A DNA stretch of 64,000 nt, taken from NCBI GenBank assembly GCA_947473475.1, contig CANJBZ010000021.1:1-64000 (forward strand), written 5' to 3'. Positions 50,831 through 60,310 of this stretch are shown piece by piece. The notes under the pieces are model-generated. The model was not told the DNA's origin, did not search any database, and saw nothing but the letters and a program-made list of their open reading frames with translations. The stretch's first letter is position 1; every line of letters starts with the position of its first letter. Source of the DNA: Alphaproteobacteria bacterium (lineage in GTDB: Bacteria > Pseudomonadota > Alphaproteobacteria > Micropepsales > Micropepsaceae). Position numbers and translations under genes: made by a program.

Positions 50831-51844
50831 ATGCCGGCAAGCGCCGCGATCTATGGCTGCCAAGGGTTGGTTCTTGCACCCGAGGAGCGTGACTTCTTCC
50901 GTGAGGTGCGTCCTTTCGGTTTCATCCTGTTTGCGCGCAACTGCGACAATCCGGAGCAAATGCGCGTGCTCTGCCGCGAGCTGCGGGCGTGCGTTGGCAG
51001 CGATGCCCCGATCCTCATCGATCAGGAAGGGGGCCGCGTTGCGCGCCTCAAGCCGCCGCATTGGCGCACGCGGCCTGCCGCACGGCGCTTTGGCGAACTC
51101 TTTGCCATTGACGCGGACATGGGACGGCAAGCCGCCTATCTCTGTGCGCGACTCATTGCCTGCGAACTTCGGGATGCCGGCGTGAACGTCAATTGCGCGC
51201 CCGTTCTCGACGTGCCCGTGCCGGGCGCCCACGACATTATCGGCGATCGTGCTTACGCGATGGACCCGGCGGTCGTTATCGAACTCGCCCGTGCGACCAT
51301 GGAAGGCTATCTCGACGGCGGTGTGCTTCCCATCGTCAAGCACATTCCCGGCCACGGACGGGCGCTCGCGGACAGCCACCTCGCTTTGCCGCGGGTGACG
51401 GCCACGGCCGATGAACTCTCGGCGCATGATTTCGTCATTTTTCGCAGTCTCAGCCATGCGCCGATGGCGATGACGGCTCATGTCGTCTATGAGGCCATCG
51501 ATCCGCAGCGCCCCGCGACGACAAGCCCTCGCGTCGTTCAAAAAATCATTCGCGGCGAGATCGGTTTCAATGGTTTGCTCATGAGCGATGATCTCTCCAT
51601 GGCCGCATTGGACGGGCCGTTGGGCGCGCGCGCGAAGCATGCATTCCTGGCCGGCTGCGATGTCGTGCTTCACTGCAATGGCAAGCGCGATGAAATGACC
51701 GCCATTGCCGAAGAAACCGGGGCGCTGAACGGCAAGGCGCTGCACCGGGCCGAGAGCGCACTGAACCAATTGCACCCGCCCGCCGAAATCGATGTCGAAG
51801 CAGGCGAAGCGCGGCTCAACCAAATGCTGGGACTGCCCGCATGA
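50831..51844 (+). CDS. nagZ: Beta-N-acetylhexosaminidase NagZ
   Basis: The 337-residue glycoside hydrolase family 3 enzyme cuts GlcNAc from recycled peptidoglycan fragments in the cytoplasm. It has ILIDQEGGRVARLKPP, the loop His/Asp in KHIPGHGRALADSHL, and the nucleophile Asp in LMSDDLSMAAL. No signal peptide is present. scpA starts inside its stop codon (ATGA). Confidence 0.92.
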   Translation: MPASAAIYGCQGLVLAPEERDFFREVRPFGFILFARNCDNPEQMRVLCRELRACVGSDAPILIDQEGGRVARLKPPHWRTRPAARRFGELFAIDADMGRQAAYLCARLIACELRDAGVNVNCAPVLDVPVPGAHDIIGDRAYAMDPAVVIELARATMEGYLDGGVLPIVKHIPGHGRALADSHLALPRVTATADELSAHDFVIFRSLSHAPMAMTAHVVYEAIDPQRPATTSPRVVQKIIRGEIGFNGLLMSDDLSMAALDGPLGARAKHAFLAGCDVVLHCNGKRDEMTAIAEETGALNGKALHRAESALNQLHPPAEIDVEAGEARLNQMLGLPA

Positions 51845-52665
51845 GAGAGCCTGAATTTATCGAGGGCGACACCTTCCAAGCGCCGCAGATCCCGGTGGAA
51901 GAGGCGCTGATTATCGAGGTCGACGGCTTTGAAGGGCCGCTCGATGTGCTGCTCGCTTTGGCGCGCAGCCAGAAGGTCGATCTTGCAAAAATCTCGGTGT
52001 TGAAGCTGGCCGAGCAATATCTGGTCTTCATGGAGAAGGCGCGGCATCACCGGCTTGAACTTGCCGCCGACTATCTCGTCATGGCGGCTTGGCTCACCTA
52101 TCTGAAATCGCGGCTCGTTCTTCCACATGCGACCGGGCCGGAAGCAGTGGACGCCGAAGAAATGGCGCAGCAATTGCGCTGGCGTCTGGCCCGGCTTCAG
52201 GTGATGCGCGAGGCTGCGACGCGGCTCTTGGCCCGCGACCGGCTGGACCGCGACGTGTTTGCGCGCGGCGCGCCCGAACCTATTGTGGTTGTGCGTACGC
52301 GCAAGCATTCCGATACCATGTACGATCTGTTGACCGCCTATTCGCAGCAGCGGGTGCGCACGCTCGGTCACCGTGTCTACGAAATGGCGCGGGCGCCGGT
52401 TTATCTGATCGAGGAGGCCCGTCATCGCATCGAGCGCATGCTCGGCCGCATTCCCGATTGGAGCGCGATGGCACGCTTTCTGCCGCTGGACTGGAGCCGC
52501 GGCGTGCGCCGCCGCAGCGCGATGGCAAGCACCTTTCTCGCCGCGCTGGAACTCACGCGCGATGGGCGGCTGGAAATGCGCCAGACAGCTGCGTTCGGAG
52601 AAATTTTGTTGAAGGACCGCGTGGTGCCGATGTCCGAGGCCGCGGCTGGGGAGGGCAATTCGTGA
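51841..52665 (+). CDS. scpA: Segregation and condensation protein A
   Basis: The 274-residue kleisin links the two SMC heads. It has the N-terminal VDGFEGPLDVLLALARSQKV, then DLAKISVLKLAEQYLVFMEK and YLVMAAWLTYLKSRLVLP, and a C-terminal winged-helix part. It overlaps nagZ by 4 bp and scpB by 4 bp, so the three are one translation-coupled unit. Confidence 0.92.
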   Translation: MREPEFIEGDTFQAPQIPVEEALIIEVDGFEGPLDVLLALARSQKVDLAKISVLKLAEQYLVFMEKARHHRLELAADYLVMAAWLTYLKSRLVLPHATGPEAVDAEEMAQQLRWRLARLQVMREAATRLLARDRLDRDVFARGAPEPIVVVRTRKHSDTMYDLLTAYSQQRVRTLGHRVYEMARAPVYLIEEARHRIERMLGRIPDWSAMARFLPLDWSRGVRRRSAMASTFLAALELTRDGRLEMRQTAAFGEILLKDRVVPMSEAAAGEGNS

Positions 52666-53447
52666 ATCGCATCATTCGCCACAGCGAGGCTGCAATGGCC
52701 GAACCAGCCGAAATCGAAATCGAAGCGGCAATTGAAGCCGCGGAGCTGCACCCCGAGTCCACGCCCGAACCGTCCGTGCCGGAGGAACCGTCCGCGCCAG
52801 TCATCGATCCTATGCATTTGCGCATCGTCGAGGCTCTGCTGTTTGCCGCCAAAGACCCCATCGATGAAGGCACACTTGCCAAGGCACTGCCGCCGCAGAC
52901 CGCCGTCAAGGCGCTGCTGGAAGAGCTGCAAAGCCAATATCAGGCGCGCGGTGTCAACCTCGTGAAGGTGGCCGGAAAATGGCAATTCCGTACGGCGAAC
53001 GACCTTGCCTTTTTGCTGCGTAAGCAGGCGGTCGAAGAACGCAAATTGTCGCGTGCGGCCATCGAGACGCTGGCGATCATCGCCTATCATCAGCCTGTGA
53101 CGCGCGCGGAAATCGAAGACATTCGCGGCGTCATGGTAAGCAAGGGCACCATCGACGCGCTGATGGAAGCAGGCTGGATTCGCATACGCGGCCGCCGCCG
53201 CACGCCGGGACGCCCTGTGACATACGGCAGCACCGAACAATTCCTTTCTCACTTCGGGCTGGAAGCGATTGGCGACCTGCCGGGCATGGACGAGCTGAAG
53301 GCCGCGGGCTTCCTGGATGCGGTGCCGCCGTCCAGCTTCAGCGTTCCCAATCCGTCTGACGATCTCGCTCCGGATGAAGATCCGTATGAAGGCGAGGAAA
53401 CGCAAGATTTCACGGCCGCGCCGGAGGAACTTCCGGCTGTCGAATAG
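52662..53447 (+). CDS. scpB: Segregation and condensation protein B
   Basis: The 261-residue protein has two winged-helix domains (about residues 50-200: LRIVEALLFAAKDPIDEGTL, IETLAIIAYHQPVTRAEIED, RGVMVSKGTIDALMEAGWIR) with acidic, Glu/Pro-rich tails at both ends. ScpB dimers bind ScpA in the SMC complex. The GTG at 52662 overlaps the scpA stop; an ATG at 52695 is an alternative that would drop 11 residues. tatA does not follow directly; an MFS exporter does. Confidence 0.9.
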   Translation: MNRIIRHSEAAMAEPAEIEIEAAIEAAELHPESTPEPSVPEEPSAPVIDPMHLRIVEALLFAAKDPIDEGTLAKALPPQTAVKALLEELQSQYQARGVNLVKVAGKWQFRTANDLAFLLRKQAVEERKLSRAAIETLAIIAYHQPVTRAEIEDIRGVMVSKGTIDALMEAGWIRIRGRRRTPGRPVTYGSTEQFLSHFGLEAIGDLPGMDELKAAGFLDAVPPSSFSVPNPSDDLAPDEDPYEGEETQDFTAAPEELPAVE

Positions 53448-53462
53448 GTTCCGCACCGTCTC

Positions 53463-54704
53463 ATGACCCGCACCGATCCGCCGTCATCAGCCACACAGCG
53501 CGGCAGCGTGTGGTTCGTGCTGATTGCCGTCTTCATCGACATGGTGGGAATCGGGATCGCCATCCCTGTGCTTCCGGTCTTGATCGGCGCCTACACGGAA
53601 TCACGCGAGATGCAGGCCTATTGGGCCATGGCGTTGATGGCCGCGTACGGCCTCATGCAGTTCCTCTGCGCGCCGATGCTGGGGGCGATCAGCGATCGCT
53701 TCGGACGGCGGCCGGTATTGATCGCCGCTATCATCGGGCTGGGAATTCATTATTTCCTGATCGCCATAGCGCCATCTCTCACTGTTATGTTGATCGCGCG
53801 GTTGATGGGCGGTCTCACGGGCGCAAGTTTTTCGGTGGCGAACGCCTATCTTGCAGACATTACACCGCCGGAACAACGCGCCCGCAATTTTGGGTTTATC
53901 GGCGCGGCGTTCGGCCTGGGGTTCATTGTGGGGCCGATGCTTGGCGGCCTGCTGGGCGGCATCGACCTGCATCTTCCGTTCTATGTGGCGGCGGCGATTT
54001 CGCTGGTGAACGCGGTGTATGGGTTCCTCGCGGTGCCGGAGTCGTTGCCGCCCGAACGCCGCAGCGCGTTTTCACTGTCCCGAGCCAATCCGTTCCGCGC
54101 TCTGTGGGCTCTCGTTCGCAATCACGCGGTCGGCAGTTTGGTCGTCGTGTACGCGATCTATTTTATCGCCCACATGACCATGATCCAAAGCTGGGTTCTG
54201 GCGACGCATTTCCGCTTCAACTGGGGACCGTTCGAGAACGGCGTGTTGTTGTTTTGCGTGGGGTTGCTTTCGACGATTGTGCAGGGCGGCCTGATAGGAC
54301 GGCTGGTAAAGCGCTTCGGTGAGGAACGATTGGTCCTCATGGCCGTTGGAAGCAATGTGCTTATTCAAACCCTCTACGGGCTGGTCCCACAGGGCTGGAT
54401 GATGTTTCCGGTGCTGTTCGCGGGGTTCCTTACCTTTACGGCCGGGCCCTCCATTCAGGCGCTGGTGTCCAAAACCGCCGACCCAAGTACGCAAGGCATC
54501 ACCATGGGCGCGCTTCAGTCAATCAGCAGTCTGGCGGCCGTTATTGGGCCGCTGCTCGGCAACGTTCTGTTGGCTCAGGTGGCGAATTTGCCGCCGGGTG
54601 ACGTGCGTCTCGGTATCAATTTCTTCGCCTGCGCGGCGTTGAACTTTCTCGCGTTCACGATCGCGTTTCGGCGGTTGGCACGGCCCGTCGCGGGGATGGC
54701 ATAG
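53463..54704 (+). CDS. MFS transporter, TCR/Tet-like
   Basis: The 413-residue protein has 12 membrane segments and the TetA-type motif A GAISDRFGRRPVLIAA between helices 2 and 3, with FIDMVGIGIAIPVLPV in helix 1 and motif C-like GLGFIVGPMLGGLLGG in helix 5. Such antiporters export tetracycline or other small molecules; the substrate here cannot be inferred and resistance is not implied. Its TAG overlaps the GTG start of the next gene. Confidence 0.85.
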   Translation: MTRTDPPSSATQRGSVWFVLIAVFIDMVGIGIAIPVLPVLIGAYTESREMQAYWAMALMAAYGLMQFLCAPMLGAISDRFGRRPVLIAAIIGLGIHYFLIAIAPSLTVMLIARLMGGLTGASFSVANAYLADITPPEQRARNFGFIGAAFGLGFIVGPMLGGLLGGIDLHLPFYVAAAISLVNAVYGFLAVPESLPPERRSAFSLSRANPFRALWALVRNHAVGSLVVVYAIYFIAHMTMIQSWVLATHFRFNWGPFENGVLLFCVGLLSTIVQGGLIGRLVKRFGEERLVLMAVGSNVLIQTLYGLVPQGWMMFPVLFAGFLTFTAGPSIQALVSKTADPSTQGITMGALQSISSLAAVIGPLLGNVLLAQVANLPPGDVRLGINFFACAALNFLAFTIAFRRLARPVAGMA

Positions 54705-55285
54705 TGGACTTCCAGGCACTTTTCGTTTCGACCGGGGTCGTCGCATTCGCCGAACTTGGCGATAAGACGCAGCTTCTGGCCATCGTGCTGGCCGCGCGCT
54801 TCCGCGCTCCGGTGGCGGTCATTCTGGGCATTCTCGCAGCGACCGCCGTCAATCATACGCTTGCCGCCTGGATCGGAACCTATATCGGCGAATGGCTGGG
54901 CGAAAATCTAACCTGGATTCTCGGCGTCTCGTTTATCGCCATGGGCCTTTGGACGCTGATACCCGATAAGCTCGGTGGCGAACCCAAGCTGACCGAGAAG
55001 TGGGGCGCCTTCGGCGCCACGCTCGTGTCGTTCTTTTTGATTGAGATGGGCGACAAGACGCAACTCGCGACGATGGCGCTGGCGGCGCGGTTCGACTCGG
55101 TTCTCACCGTTGCGCTGGGAACAACGCTGGGCATGATGATCGCCGACGTGCCCGCGGTTTATCTGGGCGAAATCGCCGCCAATCGTCTTCCGCTGAAACT
55201 GATGCGCACCATCGCGGCAATCATTTTCCTGATATTGGGCGTCGTCGCGCTGCTGGATTGGGGCCGCCGCTTCGTGTTTGCCTGA
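54704..55285 (+). CDS. TMEM165/GDT1 family cation transporter
   Basis: The 193-residue protein has six to seven membrane helices and the twice-repeated signature E-x-G-D-K-[TS]: AELGDKTQLLAIVLAA near residue 16 and IEMGDKTQLATMALAA near 113. The family moves Mn2+ or Ca2+ against H+; bacterial members such as MneA export manganese. GTG 54704 shares one base with the preceding stop. It ends 7 bp from the convergent rnd gene. Confidence 0.88.
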   Translation: MDFQALFVSTGVVAFAELGDKTQLLAIVLAARFRAPVAVILGILAATAVNHTLAAWIGTYIGEWLGENLTWILGVSFIAMGLWTLIPDKLGGEPKLTEKWGAFGATLVSFFLIEMGDKTQLATMALAARFDSVLTVALGTTLGMMIADVPAVYLGEIAANRLPLKLMRTIAAIIFLILGVVALLDWGRRFVFA

Positions 55286-55292
55286 GGGCCGT

Positions 55293-56477
55293 TTACCGCC
55301 CTTTGGCGGCGCGCTTTTTCTCGACGCTGAGCTCGATCACCACGGCCTCGCCGTCTTCCAGTCCGATAGCGAGACGCCCTTCGCGCAAGGCGACAGCATC
55401 GCGGCCGAACACTTCGGCCCGCCAGCCGTGCAGCGCCTGGACGCCCTCGTCATCGCCGGCGGCAAGGCGTTCAAGATCGTCCGATACCGCGACCAATTTT
55501 GGGGCGACTTGAAACTGCGTGGCGCGCAGGCGCAGAAGTGTCTTTAGCAGATCCAGGGCCGCAGCTGACGGCTCCCGCCCGCGCACCCGGCGTTCGGGCC
55601 CAGGCATGCCCTCCGGTGGCGGGTTGGCAAGCGCCTCCTGCACCGCGCCGATGAGTGCCTTTCCGGCGCGTGAATTGGCGTAGCCGTTTGGAATGGCGCG
55701 AATCTGGCTCAGAAGCTCGGCATCGGCCGGGGGATGGGCGGCGATCTCCAGCAGCGCTTCGTCCTTCAGGACGCGGTTGCGCGGCACGTCCCGAGTCTGC
55801 GCCTCCCGTTCCCGCCAAGCCGCCAGGCCCGCCAGAACGGACAGAAACCGCTTGTTGCCCGAACGGGGCTTGAGCCGCCGCCAGGCCTCGGCCGGGTCCA
55901 GCCTGTAGGTGGCAGGGTCGGTAAGGGTGGCTTCTTCTTCCTCGACCCAGCTTGCCCGTCCGGACTTGTCCAATTCCTTGGCCAGAAGCTCATAGACCAA
56001 CCGCAGATAGGTGACATCGGCGAGGGCGTATTCGAGCTGACGCTTGGACAGGGGGCGGCGGCTCCAATCCGTAAAGCGGGCGGATTTGTCGATTTCCGCC
56101 TTGGCGAGCTTGCGGACCAGCGTCTCGTAGGAGGCGGACTCGCCGAAACCGCACACCATGGCGGCAATTTGCGTGTCGAACAGCGGGTTCGGGATGACGC
56201 CGCCCTGATGGTGGAAGATTTCAACATCCTGGCGTGCCGCGTGGAAAACCTTAACGACCGATTTGGCCGCCAAAAGCTTGTAAAACGGCGTCAGGTCTAT
56301 GCCTTCCGCCAGGGGATCGATGATGGCCTCAACCCCGGCCCCGGCCGCCTGAATCAGGCACAGCTTGGGCCAATAGGTCTGATCGCGCATGAACTCCGTA
56401 TCGATGGCCACATAGGGGCCTTCTTGAAGCTCAGCACAAAGGCCCTCTAACGCTTCCGTGTCGGTGATAATGCGCAT
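55293..56477 (-). CDS. rnd: Ribonuclease D
   Basis: The 394-residue 3'-5' exoribonuclease has the DEDD motifs: AIDTEFMRDQTYWP (Asp-x-Glu), FHAARQDVEIFHH (Asp) and LEYALADVTYLRLVYELL (Asp), followed by an HRDC domain (LAAWREREAQTRDVPRNRVL). It trims tRNA 3' ends. ATG 56477 gives the normal N-terminus; longer frames cross into sequence upstream of divergent aspS. Confidence 0.92.
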   Translation of the reverse strand: MRIITDTEALEGLCAELQEGPYVAIDTEFMRDQTYWPKLCLIQAAGAGVEAIIDPLAEGIDLTPFYKLLAAKSVVKVFHAARQDVEIFHHQGGVIPNPLFDTQIAAMVCGFGESASYETLVRKLAKAEIDKSARFTDWSRRPLSKRQLEYALADVTYLRLVYELLAKELDKSGRASWVEEEEATLTDPATYRLDPAEAWRRLKPRSGNKRFLSVLAGLAAWREREAQTRDVPRNRVLKDEALLEIAAHPPADAELLSQIRAIPNGYANSRAGKALIGAVQEALANPPPEGMPGPERRVRGREPSAAALDLLKTLLRLRATQFQVAPKLVAVSDDLERLAAGDDEGVQALHGWRAEVFGRDAVALREGRLAIGLEDGEAVVIELSVEKKRAAKGR

Positions 56478-56648
56478 AGGGGGGGTATTAGCGGATTCGG
56501 CAGGCCCATGTCGCCGTTTACTTGCGGAAACTTGCCTGCAAAAGCCGATCTTGGGGCGATCCGGCGCAGGGGGGCGTCCTAAAGCCCCGATACCCTTGAC
56601 TTCGTCCGTGCCGCTTTCCACAAACGCCGGCCCGTACCAGGAGCCTCT

Positions 56649-58448
56649 ATGCACGCCTATCGCACCCATACCTGCGGCGAACTTCGCAAATCCGACGTCG
56701 GCAAGATCGTCCGCCTCTCAGGATGGGTCCATCGCGCGCGTGACCATGGCGGGCTGCTGTTCATCGACTTGCGGGACCATTATGGCCTGACCCAGTGCGT
56801 CATCGAGCCGGACAGCCCGGCCTTTGCCGCTGCGTCCGAGGCACGCTCCGAATGGGTGCTGACCCTGACCGGCCCGGTCGTCGCCCGCACCGGCGACACG
56901 GTGAACGCGGATCTGCCGACGGGCGAGATCGAGATTCGCATCGATCAGGTCGAGATCCAGAACCGTGCGGCCGAACTGCCGCTGCCGATCTTTGGCGATC
57001 TGGAATATCCGGAAGAGACGCGCCTGCGCTATCGCTTCCTGGATCTGCGCCGCGAGCGGCTGCACCGCAACATCATGCTGCGCGCGAAGGTGGTTCAGTC
57101 CGTCCGCCGCCGTATGGTCGATCAGGGCTTCACCGAATTTCAGACGCCTATTCTGACCGCATCCAGCCCCGAAGGCGCGCGCGACTTCCTGGTGCCCTCG
57201 CGCATTCATCCAGGCAAGTTCTATGCGCTGCCGCAGGCGCCGCAGCAGTTCAAGCAGCTCATCATGGTGGCGGGCTTTGACCGCTACTTCCAGATCGCGC
57301 CGTGTTTCCGTGATGAAGACGGGCGCGCGGACCGCAGCCCAGGTGAATTCTATCAGCTCGACTTCGAGATGAGCTTCGTCACCCAGGACGATGTGTTCAA
57401 TGCCATCGAACCTGTGCTGCACGGATTGTTCACAGAGTTCGCCGGCAACCGCAAAGTGTCCGCGCTGCCGTTCCCACGCATTCCCTATTCGGAATCGATG
57501 CTGCTCTACGGTTCGGACAAGCCCGATCTGCGCAATCCCATTCTGATTGCGGAAGTGAAGGACATCTTCAACCGTGAAGACGTGTCGTTCAAAGCCTTCA
57601 AGGGCAAGGACGCCGTGCGCGCGATTCCGGCGCCGGGGGCCGCTGGGCAGCCGCGCTCCTGGTTCGACAAGATGAACGAATGGGCGCGCGGCGAAGGCGC
57701 GGCCGGCCTGGGCTACATCGTCTTTGAAGAAGAAAACGGCGCCCTCACCGGCAAAGGCCCGATTGCGAAATTCCTTTCGAGCGAAGCCTTGCAACAGCTT
57801 GCGACCCGTACCGCGGCGAAAGCGGGCGATGCGGTGTTCTTCGCGGCGGACAAGGAAGCGCGGGCGGCAACGCTGGCCGGGCAGGCGCGGCTGAAGATCG
57901 GCAACGAACTGAACCTGACCAGGAAGGACGTGTTCGAGTTCTGCTGGATCGTCGATTTTCCGATGTACGAATGGAACGAAGACGACAAGAAGATCGACTT
58001 CTCGCACAACCCGTTCTCCATGCCGAATTTCGACCACGAGAAGTTCCTGGCGCTCGAAGGCAGCGACAAGGACACGATCCTCGGCATCAAGGCGTTCCAG
58101 TATGACATCGTCTGCAACGGCGTTGAGCTGTCCTCGGGCGCCATTCGTAATCACAAGCCGGACATCATGCTCAAGGCGTTCGAGATCGCGGGCTACGCGC
58201 GCGAGGAGACCGAGCGGCGCTTCGGCGGCATGCTGAACGCGTTCCGCTATGGCGCGCCGCCGCATGGCGGTTCGGCGCCAGGCATCGACCGCATGGTGAT
58301 GTTGCTCGCCGACGAGCCGAACATCCGCGAAGTCACGATGTTCCCGATGAATCAGAAGGCGGAAGACCTGCTGATGGGGGCGCCCTCGGAAGTATCGGCG
58401 AAGCAATTGAAAGAGCTTAATATCCGCATCGTCGCGCCGGAAAAATAA
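56649..58448 (+). CDS. aspS: Aspartyl-tRNA synthetase
   Basis: The 599-residue class II synthetase has an N-terminal OB-fold anticodon domain ([20 protein letters not shown]), class II motif 2 ([20 protein letters not shown]), a GAD insertion domain around residues 300-420, and motif 3 ([18 protein letters not shown]). The bacterial type charges tRNA-Asp, and in organisms lacking AsnRS also tRNA-Asn. It has AGGAG a few bases before the ATG. Its gene is divergent from rnd. Confidence 0.96.
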   Translation: MHAYRTHTCGELRKSDVGKIVRLSGWVHRARDHGGLLFIDLRDHYGLTQCVIEPDSPAFAAASEARSEWVLTLTGPVVARTGDTVNADLPTGEIEIRIDQVEIQNRAAELPLPIFGDLEYPEETRLRYRFLDLRRERLHRNIMLRAKVVQSVRRRMVDQGFTEFQTPILTASSPEGARDFLVPSRIHPGKFYALPQAPQQFKQLIMVAGFDRYFQIAPCFRDEDGRADRSPGEFYQLDFEMSFVTQDDVFNAIEPVLHGLFTEFAGNRKVSALPFPRIPYSESMLLYGSDKPDLRNPILIAEVKDIFNREDVSFKAFKGKDAVRAIPAPGAAGQPRSWFDKMNEWARGEGAAGLGYIVFEEENGALTGKGPIAKFLSSEALQQLATRTAAKAGDAVFFAADKEARAATLAGQARLKIGNELNLTRKDVFEFCWIVDFPMYEWNEDDKKIDFSHNPFSMPNFDHEKFLALEGSDKDTILGIKAFQYDIVCNGVELSSGAIRNHKPDIMLKAFEIAGYAREETERRFGGMLNAFRYGAPPHGGSAPGIDRMVMLLADEPNIREVTMFPMNQKAEDLLMGAPSEVSAKQLKELNIRIVAPEK

Positions 58449-58510
58449 CTCCCGGCGGTGCTGGGAGATTTGCTGCCTGAAGCTGGATGAACAGGCGGGG
58501 AGGGGGCAAG

Positions 58511-58951
58511 GTGGAGACTTTAGCGCAGGAAACGCCACAGCGGCGCGGGCCTTACCTCAGCCTGGGCCTGTTCCTCTTTGTCCTGACGACGGTCAGCATG
58601 GCCCAGTTCGGCCTGTGGCGGTACATGGACATTGCACTGCATCAACAGACCGCTACCGGGAAGCTACTGACGGTCAACTGCCGAAGCAACAACGCCATCA
58701 CCTATTCATTCTCCGTGGGCGGACAAGCGCTTCAGGGCAGCGCAAGCTGGCCCGATTGCCGGAATCTGACGACAAGCGATCCGCTGCAGATTTCCTATTC
58801 GTCTCAAGACCCGGCGCAGAATGTTCCAGGGGACGCCTATGCCCGCTTCATCAGCGAAGTGATCTCCATCCTGATCGCTTCGGTGCTGAGCTCGTTCCTC
58901 GTTGTCTACGTGCTCATGCGCCGGGGATCGTCACGGCGGCTGCGGAGCTAG
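58511..58951 (+). CDS. Small membrane protein (DUF3592-like)
   Basis: About 146 residues, with one membrane helix near the start (YLSLGLFLFVLTTVSMAQFG) and one near the end (VISILIASVLSSFLVVYVLM), enclosing an outer domain of about 80 residues with two Cys (VNCRSNNAITYSFSVGG, WPDCRN). This layout resembles DUF3592 proteins. GTG 58511 follows an excellent GGGGAGGGGG site; ATG 58487 is possible. Its TAG stop is the first three bases of a double-hairpin repeat. Confidence 0.6.
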   Translation: METLAQETPQRRGPYLSLGLFLFVLTTVSMAQFGLWRYMDIALHQQTATGKLLTVNCRSNNAITYSFSVGGQALQGSASWPDCRNLTTSDPLQISYSSQDPAQNVPGDAYARFISEVISILIASVLSSFLVVYVLMRRGSSRRLRS

Positions 58952-59052
58952 AGCATGATCCGATCAAAAGGAATCGGATCATGCTCTAGATTCCTTAGTT
59001 TGCCGCGCAATCTAACGACGAACCGGCGTCCACTTCGTCGGATTGCGCTCTA
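58949..59052. repeat. Double-hairpin element, reversed full copy
   Basis: This 104-bp copy is in the opposite direction to the tandem pair at 24419. It starts TAGAGCATGATCCGAT, with the hairpin closed by ATCGGATCATGCTCTA, and ends with the GCGCAATC hairpin reversed (GATTGCGCTCTA). Its first three bases end the preceding gene. Confidence 0.9.
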
Positions 59053-59075
59053 ATTTCTGCGGAGACACCATTTCT

Positions 59076-59168
59076 TGTCATCCCGGAAGCCGCGCAGCGG
59101 CTATCCGGGACCCACCGCGCAATCGGCTCCGTGGGTCCCGGCTCACGCTTCGCATGGCCGGGATGACA
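59076..59168. repeat. Dispersed palindromic element, TGTCATCCCGG family, copy 2
   Basis: This 93-bp element matches the copy at 7056-7161, with the same outer TGTCATCCCGG/CCGGGATGACA and inner GGGACCCA/TGGGTCCC pairs. It is shorter by a small loop deletion. It lies 24 bp from the double-hairpin element. Confidence 0.85.
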
Positions 59169-59181
59169 ATCAGAGCTTGGC

Positions 59182-60309
59182 TTATGAGGCCGCGCTACCC
59201 CAGACTTCGGTGGCGACTTCCACGAGCAGCGCCAGTTTGCGCTTTTCCACGTCTTCGGTGATGCGGTTGCCGTGGTGCGTGCTGGCGAAGCCGCATTGCG
59301 GTGACAGGCAGAGCTGCGACAGCGGGAAATACTGGGAGGCTTCCTCGATCCGCCGTTTCAGCACGTCCTTGGATTCGAGCTCAGGCCTCTTTGAGCTGGC
59401 CAAGCCGAGCACCACTTTTTTGTCCTTGGGCACATAGCGCAGCGGTTCGAAACCGCCGGCCCGGTCGCTGTCATATTCGAGGAAATAGCCGTCCACGTCG
59501 GGCTGCGCGAAAACTTCAGACGCAACGCGGTCGTAACTTCCTTCGGCCATCCACATGCTCTGGAAATTGCCGCGGCAGGTATGCACAGTCACCGTCATGG
59601 ATGGCGGTGCGCCCGCTGCGATCGCATTGACCACAGCGGCGTAGCGGCGGGCTTCCGCGTCGGGATTGAGCCCATCGCCGCGCATGCGTTCGCGGATGGT
59701 CGCATCGCACAGGAACGCGAAACTGATCTCGTCGAGCTGCAAATAGGTGCAGCCTGCGGCGGCAAGGTCGGCAATCTCTTCGTGGAAGGCGCGAACGATG
59801 TCGGCCCAGAATTCTTCAATATCGGGATAGACGCCCTGGTCCACGGTCTTGCGGCCGCCGCGCATGTGAATCCAAGTGGGCGAGGGCAGACACAGCTTGG
59901 GGGTACGTTTCGTGCGTTCCTTCAGGAATCGAAACGCCTCAACCATAACCGGGCGCGTGCGGCGTACCTTTTCTGTCACCGTCAACATCGAACGGGTCTC
60001 GCCGCTCTCGCCGTGCTCACCCTTAAAGGCGAGCGCGTAGCTGGTGTTGGTCGGGACAATGCCCTCAAAGCCGGTCAGGAAGTCGACGAGATAGTGGCTG
60101 CGGCGGAATTCGCCATCGGTAATCGCCTGAAGGCCAGCGTCTTCCTGCAGGCGCACGGCATCGGCAATGGCGGCGTCTTCCACGGCGCGCAGTTCGGCTG
60201 GGCCGATTTCGCCTTTTTGGGCTTTGGCGCGTGCTTCATGGAGCGCGGCGGGGCGCAAGAGGCTGCCGACATGATCGGCGCGGAAGGGCGGCTTTGGTGC
60301 TTCACCCAT
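59182..60309 (-). CDS. MetE-like methyltransferase (single C-terminal domain type)
   Basis: The 375-residue protein matches the C-terminal catalytic domain of cobalamin-independent methionine synthase: FRADHVGSLLRPAAL at the start, LQLDEISFAFL, zinc ligands in VTVHTCRGNFQSM (His and Cys) and LSPQCGFAST (Cys), and ITDGEFRRSHY. The N-terminal MetE half is absent, as in the YxjG-type group, whose methyl donor is uncertain (methylcobalamin protein or methylated substrates). It ends an ATP-synthase-directed strand and is only 1 bp from atpF. Confidence 0.85.
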   Translation of the reverse strand: MGEAPKPPFRADHVGSLLRPAALHEARAKAQKGEIGPAELRAVEDAAIADAVRLQEDAGLQAITDGEFRRSHYLVDFLTGFEGIVPTNTSYALAFKGEHGESGETRSMLTVTEKVRRTRPVMVEAFRFLKERTKRTPKLCLPSPTWIHMRGGRKTVDQGVYPDIEEFWADIVRAFHEEIADLAAAGCTYLQLDEISFAFLCDATIRERMRGDGLNPDAEARRYAAVVNAIAAGAPPSMTVTVHTCRGNFQSMWMAEGSYDRVASEVFAQPDVDGYFLEYDSDRAGGFEPLRYVPKDKKVVLGLASSKRPELESKDVLKRRIEEASQYFPLSQLCLSPQCGFASTHHGNRITEDVEKRKLALLVEVATEVWGSAAS

Positions 60310-60310
60310 C

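Noticed and set aside
52089-52661. Upstream extension of scpB within scpA
   Set aside because: Product of the extension is Arg/Pro-rich and does not resemble ScpB; scpA covers it in another frame.
53463-54704. Reading the Tet-like MFS protein as a drug-resistance gene
   Set aside because: The family motif shows only a proton-coupled exporter; substrate cannot be told from sequence and context is housekeeping.
56718-58538. 606-codon frame antisense to aspS
   Set aside because: The sense frame is a complete aspartyl-tRNA synthetase; no ribosome site or known family in the antisense frame.
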